Assembly: GCA_945952585.1 (NCBI GenBank)
Contig: CAMFII010000001.1
Location: 186,001-250,000, forward strand
Length of the DNA: 64,000 nt
DNA from: an uncultured Rhodobacter sp.
GTDB lineage: Bacteria > Pseudomonadota > Alphaproteobacteria > Rhodobacterales > Rhodobacteraceae
Direction: 5' to 3'
Below the pieces are notes generated by a model. The model ran no database searches. It was not told where the DNA came from and saw nothing but the letters and a program-made list of their open reading frames with translations. Below, piece after piece: positions 58,101 to 64,000 of the stretch. Made by a program: the position numbers and the translations under genes. Each line of letters opens with the position of its first letter. The stretch's first letter is position 1.

Positions 58101-58461
58101 GGTGCTGATCCGCCAGCGGCCGGGCAGCGCCAAGGGGGTCTGCTTCATCACGCTCGAGGATGAGACGGGGGTCGCGAACCTCGTCGTCTGGCCAAAGGTG
58201 ATGGCGGCCTTCCGCAAGGTGATCATGACGGCGCGGCTGATGGATGTAACCGGGCGCATCCAGCGCGATCCGGTGTCAGGCGTGGTTCATATGGTCGTCG
58301 AGGCGCTGGAGGATCGCAGCGACGCCCTTCTGCGGCTGGCGGACCGCGAACTGGTCGTGCCGCTGTCGCGTGCCGACGAGGTGACACGGCCCATTCCCGC
58401 GCCACGCCATCACCACCCCCGCAACGCGCGGATCATTCCACGCTCGCGCGATTTCCACTGA
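55177..58461 (+). CDS. dnaE2: Error-prone DNA polymerase DnaE2
   Basis: C-family polymerase (1094 aa) for translesion synthesis after SOS induction. The N-terminal PHP domain contains [15 protein letters not shown] (about 33-47) and [19 protein letters not shown] (about 66). The catalytic palm has [18 protein letters not shown] (about 352) and [20 protein letters not shown] (about 392-411) with the active-site aspartates. The C-terminal OB domain contains [25 protein letters not shown] in two strands (about 975-1000). The ATG at 55177 overlaps the imuB stop, so the cassette is translationally coupled. It converges on arsR with six bases between stops. Confidence 0.95.
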   Translation: [1094 protein letters not shown]

Positions 58462-58467
58462 AAGCGG

Positions 58468-58791
58468 TCAGTGCGGGCAGAAGGCGTTGCGCAGCGCCGT
58501 CACCACCTCTTTGATCTCGGCGCGGTCGAGGCGGTACATCACATGCCGCCCGTCGCGACGCGCCCGCACCAGCCCTTCGGCGCGCAGCCGGCGCAGGTGT
58601 TGCGACACCTGCGCCTGAGGCAAGCCGAGCAGTTCTTCCAGTTCGCCGACACTCTGCTCGCGGTCGATCAGCGAGCAGAGGATCTCCAGCCGCGCCTCGT
58701 GCGACAGCGCCTTCATCAGGCGCGTTGCGTCCTGCGCCGCCCCAGATCTGGCCGAACCCGGCCCAAAGGCACTGTCCGAAGGCTGACCCAT
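58468..58791 (-). CDS. ArsR-family repressor with SqrR/BigR-type dithiol (persulfide sensor candidate)
   Basis: A 107-residue winged-helix regulator. LMKALSHEARLEILCSLIDREQSVGELEELLGL runs across the first three helices (about residues 25-57). The recognition helix is QAQVSQHLRRLRAEGLV (about 59-75). Cys39 (in LEILCSL) and Cys105 (in NAFCPH) sit where SqrR of Rhodobacter and BigR of Agrobacterium/Xylella carry their persulfide-sensing cysteines. The ArsR metal motif CVC is absent. Its ATG overlaps the RND stop as TGATG. With sqr at the head of the operon, it is probably the sulfide-responsive repressor of this cluster. Confidence 0.87.
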   Translation of the reverse strand: MGQPSDSAFGPGSARSGAAQDATRLMKALSHEARLEILCSLIDREQSVGELEELLGLPQAQVSQHLRRLRAEGLVRARRDGRHVMYRLDRAEIKEVVTALRNAFCPH

Positions 58792-61700
58792 CACGCGGCT
58801 TTCCCCTTCCTTCCACTGCGCAGCAGCACATAGATCGCCGGGATGACCAGCACGGTGAGCAGCGTGGACGAGGCCAGCCCGAACAGGAGCGAGATCGCCA
58901 ACCCCTGGAAGATCGGGTCGGTCAGGATCGTCACCGCCCCGATCATGGCGGCCAGCGCCGTCAGCAGGATCGGCTTGAAGCGGATCGACCCAGCCTCCAA
59001 CAGGATCTCCTTCAACTCGCGCCCCTCTTTCGGGGCGTGGCGGATGAAGTCCACGAGCAGGATCGAGTTCCGCACGATGATCCCGGCCAATGCGATGAAG
59101 CCGATCATCGAGGTCGCCGAGAACGGCGCGTTGAACAGCCAGTGCCCGATCAGGATGCCGATCAACGTCAGCGGCACCGGCGTCAGGATCACCAGCGGCA
59201 GCTTGAACGAACCAAACTGCATCACGACGAGGATATAGATGCCAACCAGCGCCACCCCGAAGGCCGCGCCCATGTCGCGGAAGGTGACCCAGGTCACATC
59301 CCATTCACCATCCCACAGCAGGACCGGCTGGCTGGTATCCTCGGGCTGGCCATGCTGGCGGATGACCGGCTTCGGCACATCGCCCCAGTCGGCATCGGCA
59401 ATGGCGGACGCGACCGCCATCTGGCCATAAAGCGGCGCCTCGAAAGCCCCGGCCAATTCGGCCGTCACCATCTCTGCCGGAGTGCCGTTGTGGCGGAAGA
59501 TCGGGAAGGACGCCCGTTCGCGCGTGACATCCACCACGTCGCCCAGCTCGACGATATTGCGGTCGCCGGGGATCAGGTTGGCGGGCACCGGCGTCGCCAG
59601 CATGCGCTCGTCGACCACCTGGTCGGCCTTTGCCGGCGCAAGAACGATCGGAATCGGCCGGCGGCCCTCGGACCGGTGCGAATAGCCCACGGTCTGACCA
59701 CCATAAAGCAGGCTGATCGTGTCGAAGACATCGCCGGGTTCGACCTTGAAGTTGTCCAGCTCGGCATCATTCAGCGTCATCCGCAGTCGGTCCGCAGGCA
59801 CGCCGTAGCTGTCGTCGATATCGACGATGTAGGGCACGGTCTGGAAGGTCTCGCGCACCTTCGCGGCTACGGCGCGGCGGGTTTCAGGATCGGGACCGTA
59901 GATCTCGGCCAGAAGGGTCGCCATCACCGGCGGGCCGGGAGGCGGTTCCACCACCTTCACCGTCGTGCCCGCGGGCAGGTCGAGCGCCTTGATCCGCTCC
60001 CGCAGGTCAAGCGCGATCCCGTGGCTTTCGCGGTCGCGGTCCCCTTTGGGCGAAAGGTTGACCTGAAGGTCGCCCATCTGCGGCTCGGCCCGCAGGTAGC
60101 TGTGGCGGACGAGGCCGTTGAAGTTGAAGGGCGCCGCGGTCCCGGCATGGGACTGGATCGAGATGATCTCGGGCACGGGGGCCAAGGCAGCCGCGATCTT
60201 TTGCAGCACGCGGTCCGTCTCCTCGACCGAACTGCCCTTCGGCAGGTCAAGCTGCACCGACAACTCGGACTTGTTGTCAAAGGGCAGAAGCTTCACCGTC
60301 ACCGCCTTGGTGGTGAAGAACATCATCGACGCCCCGGTCGCCGCCAGCACCAGCAGCAGGAACAGCCCTGCCCGACCGCGCGACACCAGGATCGGCGCCG
60401 CGACGCGCCGGTAGATGCGGCCAAGCGTGCCGCCGTCTGAGACTTCATGCTCCGCGCCATGACCACCATGCGGCTTGCCGAATTTCAGCATCAGCCAGGG
60501 CGTGATGATGACCGCGACGAAGAACGAGAACACCATCGCCGCCGAGGCATTGGCGGGGATCGGGCTCATGTAGGGGCCCATCATGCCGGACACGAAGAGC
60601 ATCGGCAGAAGTGCTGCCACGACGGTCAGAGTAGCGACGATGGTCGGGTTGCCGACCTCGCCCACTGCGTCGATGGCGGCCTCGCGCCGGGTTCGACCGT
60701 CCTTCATCCCCCAGTGGCGGGCGATGTTCTCGATCACAACGATGGCGTCGTCGACAAGGATACCGATGGAGAAGATCAGCGCGAACAAGCTCACCCGGTT
60801 CAGCGTGTAACCCATGACCTTGGCGGCGAAGAGCGTGAGCAGGATCGTGACCGGGATCACGATCAGCACCACTGCCGCCTCGCGCCAGCCGATCGCGACC
60901 CACACCAGGGCGACGATCGACAGCGTGGCGAGGCCGAGGTGGAACAGAAGCTCGTTCGCCTTCTCGTTCGCCGTCTCACCATAGTCCCGGGTGATCGTGA
61001 CGGTGATGTCCTCGGGGATGACGTTGCCTTCGAGCTTCTCTATGGCGGTACGGATTTCCTCGCCGATGGCGACCGCGTTGGCGCCCGGGCGCTTGGCAAT
61101 GGCCAGAGAGACCGCCGGCACACGGTCAAACCCGCTTTCGGCGCGGGTTAGGTTGAAGACCCGAGCGTCGGTCGTATCGGTTTCCAGCGTCACGTCGGCC
61201 ACGTCGCGGACATAGACCGGGCGGCCGTCGCGGGTGGTGACCAGAAGGTTGCCGATCTCTGAAAGGTCGGTCAGCGTTTTGCCGGCGGACAGGCCGATCT
61301 GCTGGCCATCCTCGCGCACCATGCCGACCGAAAAGGCGCTGTTCGCCCCCTGCACCTTTCCGGCCAGCGATTGCAGCGTCAGGCTTGCTGCGGCCAGTTT
61401 CTCCGGGTCCGGGCGAATGCGGATCTCTTCGGGGGTCTCGCCGACGATATAGGTCAGGCCGATCTCGGGCAGCGCTGCGACCGCAACCTGCACCTCGCGC
61501 GCGACGCGGGTCAGGTCGGCCGGTGTCCAGCGATCGGCGACGTCGGGCTTCGGCGCCAGCGTGGCGACCATGATCGCCACATCGTCGATGCCGCGACCGA
61601 CGATCAGCGGTTCCGGGATGCCCTTCGGAATCCGGTCCATGTTGGCCCGGACCTTTTCATGCACCCGCAGGATCGCCGCGTCGGACGAGGTGCCGACCTC

Positions 61701-62024
61701 GAAACGTGCCGTCACCATCACCGCGTCGTCGCGGGTCTGGGAATAGACATGCTCGACACCGGGGATCGACTTGACGATCGTCTCCAGCGGCTCGGTGACG
61801 AGTTTCACCGCATCTTCGGCGCGCAATCCGTTGGCCTGAACATGGATGTCGACCATCGGCACCGAGATCTGCGGTTCTTCCTCGCGCGGTAGGGTGATGA
61901 GCGCGACAAGACCCAGCACGATCGCCGCGAACAGCAGAAGCGGCGTCAGCGGCGAGGTGATGAAGGCGCGCGTCAGCGATCCGGCGATCCCGGCGCGGGC
62001 CTTGTCGGGGGAATTGGCAGTCAT
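58791..62024 (-). CDS. RND-family efflux permease
   Basis: A 1077-residue resistance-nodulation-division inner-membrane pump with twelve expected helices and two large periplasmic loops. N-terminal helix LLLFAAIVLGLVALITLP (about 31-48). PREEEPQISVPMVDIHV follows. The proton-relay aspartates are in FSIGILVDDAIVVIENIARH (about 417-436). The C-terminal repeat has IGFIALAGIIVRNSILLVDFIRHA (two blocks near residues 975-1000). It is of the AcrB-like, not the heavy-metal CusA, lineage by eye. It overlaps the membrane-fusion-protein stop by 4 bases. No TolC-type channel is in this window. The substrate is unknown; context suggests sulfur-stress products. Confidence 0.92.
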   Translation of the reverse strand: MTANSPDKARAGIAGSLTRAFITSPLTPLLLFAAIVLGLVALITLPREEEPQISVPMVDIHVQANGLRAEDAVKLVTEPLETIVKSIPGVEHVYSQTRDDAVMVTARFEVGTSSDAAILRVHEKVRANMDRIPKGIPEPLIVGRGIDDVAIMVATLAPKPDVADRWTPADLTRVAREVQVAVAALPEIGLTYIVGETPEEIRIRPDPEKLAAASLTLQSLAGKVQGANSAFSVGMVREDGQQIGLSAGKTLTDLSEIGNLLVTTRDGRPVYVRDVADVTLETDTTDARVFNLTRAESGFDRVPAVSLAIAKRPGANAVAIGEEIRTAIEKLEGNVIPEDITVTITRDYGETANEKANELLFHLGLATLSIVALVWVAIGWREAAVVLIVIPVTILLTLFAAKVMGYTLNRVSLFALIFSIGILVDDAIVVIENIARHWGMKDGRTRREAAIDAVGEVGNPTIVATLTVVAALLPMLFVSGMMGPYMSPIPANASAAMVFSFFVAVIITPWLMLKFGKPHGGHGAEHEVSDGGTLGRIYRRVAAPILVSRGRAGLFLLLVLAATGASMMFFTTKAVTVKLLPFDNKSELSVQLDLPKGSSVEETDRVLQKIAAALAPVPEIISIQSHAGTAAPFNFNGLVRHSYLRAEPQMGDLQVNLSPKGDRDRESHGIALDLRERIKALDLPAGTTVKVVEPPPGPPVMATLLAEIYGPDPETRRAVAAKVRETFQTVPYIVDIDDSYGVPADRLRMTLNDAELDNFKVEPGDVFDTISLLYGGQTVGYSHRSEGRRPIPIVLAPAKADQVVDERMLATPVPANLIPGDRNIVELGDVVDVTRERASFPIFRHNGTPAEMVTAELAGAFEAPLYGQMAVASAIADADWGDVPKPVIRQHGQPEDTSQPVLLWDGEWDVTWVTFRDMGAAFGVALVGIYILVVMQFGSFKLPLVILTPVPLTLIGILIGHWLFNAPFSATSMIGFIALAGIIVRNSILLVDFIRHAPKEGRELKEILLEAGSIRFKPILLTALAAMIGAVTILTDPIFQGLAISLLFGLASSTLLTVLVIPAIYVLLRSGRKGKAA

Positions 62025-63001
62025 GGCACGATGACCGTGTCACCGGCCCGCAGACCGGAAAGGATCTCGCGCATCTGCCCCTCGGGCGTATCGACCATCG
62101 GGCCCGGAACCACGGTGACCGAGCGATCCCCTTCCGGAACCTTGATCGAGACCATATCGAGACCGGCGCTGCGATGGATCGCCTCTTGAGGAACAACAAG
62201 AGCGGGGCGGGTACCGACAGGAATGCTGACCAGGACGCGCTTTCCGATGAACGTGTCTGAAAGTCCATCCACGGCCACGTCGACGGTCACCCGACCGTTC
62301 TCGATCAGGGGATAGATCTTCTCGATCTTGCCCTGTCGGGCGCCTTCGCCCTCGGCAATGGTCACGCTTGCCCCCTCGACCAGTCCAAGCGCATGGCGTT
62401 CGGGCACGTCGAGCCGCAAGAAGACGCTGCCGCCCGCAATCGTCGCGACAGGCTCGCCCGGCATAACCACCTCGCCCAGACGGATCGGCACTGAAAGGAC
62501 GCGCCCGGTCGTCGGCGCGATCAGCGCCCCTTCGTCCATCTGCTGCTGGATGACCTGCTGCGCCGATTGCAGTTCGCTTACCGCATTCTGCGCCACGTCG
62601 ACGGCGGTACGGGCCTGATCCACGCGCTGCGTGGTCGTGGCCCCGCGCGCCAAGAGTTCCTCGTTGCGCGTCAGTTCAGTCTGGGCGTTGTTGAGCTGAG
62701 ACTGGGCGGCGCGGATACGGGCATCGGCCGCCGCGAGTTGCAGTTCCAGCTTCTGGTCAGTGATCTTGCCGATCACCTGGCCCTCGGTCACCTTGCTGCC
62801 CTCGCTCACGTCAAGCTGCACCAGAGTACCGCCGATGCGCGAGCGCGACGGCACCACGAAGCGGCTTTCGATCTTTCCGAACAGCGCCTTTGTCTCGACG
62901 ACATCGACGGGCTTCAGCAACTGCTCGCCGGCGATCGAAGCCAGAGGGGTGATCGTGATGGCCGCAAGCGCGAGGGCTGCGGCGCAAAGGCGGATCGGCA
63001 T
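62021..63001 (-). CDS. RND efflux periplasmic adaptor (membrane fusion protein)
   Basis: A 326-residue adaptor. A signal peptide covers residues 1 to about 25 (ends LASIA). Lipoyl-like half-motifs flank a helical hairpin (LAAADARIRAAQSQLNNAQTELTRNEELL and the following VDVAQNAVSELQSAQQVIQQQ, about 92-155). Beta-barrel and membrane-proximal domains follow (ALIAPTTGRVLSVPIRLGEVV about 162). The ATG at 63001 is used because it starts the signal peptide; the in-frame stretch upstream crosses the DUF2892 gene. Translationally coupled to the RND pump by a 4-base overlap. Confidence 0.9.
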   Translation of the reverse strand: MPIRLCAAALALAAITITPLASIAGEQLLKPVDVVETKALFGKIESRFVVPSRSRIGGTLVQLDVSEGSKVTEGQVIGKITDQKLELQLAAADARIRAAQSQLNNAQTELTRNEELLARGATTTQRVDQARTAVDVAQNAVSELQSAQQVIQQQMDEGALIAPTTGRVLSVPIRLGEVVMPGEPVATIAGGSVFLRLDVPERHALGLVEGASVTIAEGEGARQGKIEKIYPLIENGRVTVDVAVDGLSDTFIGKRVLVSIPVGTRPALVVPQEAIHRSAGLDMVSIKVPEGDRSVTVVPGPMVDTPEGQMREILSGLRAGDTVIVP

Positions 63002-63066
63002 GGTGACGTATTCCTTGCTGGCCAACCCGCCAACGGATCGGCGGGTCGGATTGTCATATCCGGATA

Positions 63067-63267
63067 TCAGAAGGTCGAACCGCTCGGCAGACCCATGCGA
63101 CGAAACACCATTGCCGCCGGGCAGAAGCCGGTGAAGGCGGACTGCAGAAGGTTCAGCCCGACAAAGGCCGTCAGCGCCAGGAACCAGGGTGACACGGCCC
63201 AAGCCAGAAACAGCGACAGAAGCACCATGATTCCGGCAAAGGCCTGGACTGCTTGCGAGACGTTCAT
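63067..63267 (-). CDS. DUF2892 (YgaP-like) small membrane protein
   Basis: A 66-residue two-helix membrane protein (helices about 10-28 and 31-47) with the family ending QSAFTGFCPAAMVFRRMG (about 45-62), whose cysteine is conserved in DUF2892 proteins. The same domain forms the membrane part of rhodanese-type YgaP and often occurs beside sulfide-oxidation genes. The ATG at 63267 begins MNVSQAVQAF. It lies 16 bases after sqr and 65 bases before the adaptor gene. Confidence 0.85.
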   Translation of the reverse strand: MNVSQAVQAFAGIMVLLSLFLAWAVSPWFLALTAFVGLNLLQSAFTGFCPAAMVFRRMGLPSGSTF

Positions 63268-63283
63268 TCTTCTTTCCTTTCGA

Positions 63284-64000
63284 TCATTCGACATAGGTTT
63301 GTTTCAGTTTGTCGATGCCAAGCGCCTGGAGCGCAAGGCGTTCGTAGAAGGGTTCGGACTTGCCGATGCGGATCTTGCGCAGGAAGTACTTTTCGAAACC
63401 GATCTTGGCGTAGTGGACCCACTTTCCCTCGGCCGACCAGTTGACGTTGCGCGGCGGAATCTGCGGCTGGGCCACGAAGGCCACGCCCGAGTCGCCGAAA
63501 TCGGCAAGGCAGACCGCGTTCCAGCTGCCGACCTCGTTCGGCTCCTGCCCCTTCAGCAGCGAGGCGATGTTGTGGGCCGTGGCCGTCACCATGCTTTCGA
63601 TCATGAAACCGGTCTTGGGCACGCCCACCGGAACCGGGGTCGGCCCCATCGGCGGGATGGCGACGCCTACGCCGACCGCGAACACATTCCTGAACGTCGG
63701 GTTGCGCTGGTACTTGTCCACCAGGATGAAGCCGCGCGGGTTGGTCAGTCCCTCGATCCCGCGGACAGCGGAAACGCCGCGGAAGGCGGGCAGCATCATC
63801 GAGAAGGCAAAGGGCAGGTCGTGCAGCTTCTTGGTGCTGCCGTCGTCATTCACCTCTTCGACATGCATCGTGCCGGGCTCGACCGACTTAACCTTGGCAT
63901 TGGTGATCCACTTGATGTGATGGGCGCGCATCTGGCTTTCGAGCAGACCCTTGGTGTCACCCACGCCATCCAGTCCGAGATGGCCGATATAGGGTTCCGA
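63284..64000 (-). CDS. sqr: Sulfide:quinone oxidoreductase (N-terminus outside the window)
   Basis: The last 238 residues of a flavoprotein that oxidises sulfide to sulfane sulfur and reduces the quinone pool at the inner membrane. The stretch TGFMIESMVTATAHNIASLL, then SWNAVCLADFGDSGVAFVA with the catalytic cysteine (equivalent to Cys356 of the Acidithiobacillus enzyme as I recall it), and the amphipathic tail KWVHYAKIGFEKYFLRKI match that SQR type closely. First visible gene of sqr-DUF2892-MFP-RND-arsR. Confidence 0.87.
   Translation of the reverse strand, partial: SEPYIGHLGLDGVGDTKGLLESQMRAHHIKWITNAKVKSVEPGTMHVEEVNDDGSTKKLHDLPFAFSMMLPAFRGVSAVRGIEGLTNPRGFILVDKYQRNPTFRNVFAVGVGVAIPPMGPTPVPVGVPKTGFMIESMVTATAHNIASLLKGQEPNEVGSWNAVCLADFGDSGVAFVAQPQIPPRNVNWSAEGKWVHYAKIGFEKYFLRKIRIGKSEPFYERLALQALGIDKLKQTYVE

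Overview
The window is high-GC DNA from an alphaproteobacterium, almost certainly a Rhodobacteraceae (Rhodobacter/Paracoccus-like). The evidence is the gene order mdh-sucC-sucD-sucA-sucB-lpd, an opgGIHC glucan operon, a smoEFGKS-mtlK polyol operon laid out as in Rhodobacter sphaeroides, an imuA-imuB-dnaE2 mutasome cassette with an alphaproteobacterial LexA box (GAAC-N7-GAAC), and a FYDLN acidic protein. The window is a typical gene-dense chromosome. I saw no insertion sequence, prophage, CRISPR array or replication origin, and no clearly broken gene. The two end genes (TauE/SafE permease, sulfide:quinone oxidoreductase) are cut by the window edges.

Region by region. 1-10.9 kb: truncated sulfite-exporter family permease, then the TCA block. 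mdh has its own terminator, and twin TGTGATCACA palindromes lie upstream of sucC. Two unannotated small genes sit inside the block, between sucC/sucD and between sucB/lpd. 10.9-19.4 kb: housekeeping genes (GntR regulator, YgjP-like metalloprotease, FYDLN protein, tRNA-Ala(GGC), AGE-family epimerase, NAD kinase, glyA, alpha/beta hydrolase, cytochrome b561, small membrane proteins). 19.5-24 kb: fructose-type ABC transporter frcBCA with a divergent ROK regulator. 24-30 kb: urea ABC transporter urtABCDE. 30-35 kb: osmoregulated periplasmic glucan operon opgGIHC. 35-43.7 kb: sorbitol/mannitol operon smoEFGKS-mtlK, preceded by a SorC-type regulator and a HAD phosphatase. 43.7-50.8 kb: TerC protein, then a divergent pair of operons: a trimethylamine-dehydrogenase-like flavoenzyme plus an MttB-superfamily protein on one side, and a CocE/NonD hydrolase plus a BetI-like repressor on the other, with a matching putative operator at each end of the shared promoter region. 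50.8-53 kb: SulP transporter with its XRE regulator. 53-58.5 kb: SOS mutagenesis cassette. 58.5-64 kb: sqr-DUF2892-MFP-RND-ArsR, in which the ArsR protein has the two cysteines expected of a SqrR/BigR persulfide sensor.

How the parts work together. The TCA block makes malate dehydrogenase, succinyl-CoA synthetase and the complete 2-oxoglutarate dehydrogenase complex. Three binding-protein-dependent importers (fructose, urea, polyol) feed it carbon and nitrogen. In all three operons an RNA hairpin lies just after the binding-protein gene, consistent with differential expression. The least described parts are the quaternary-amine-like catabolic module at 44.5-50.8 kb and the sulfide-linked RND efflux operon at 58.5-64 kb. 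Both are probably small regulons controlled by a regulator encoded within them.
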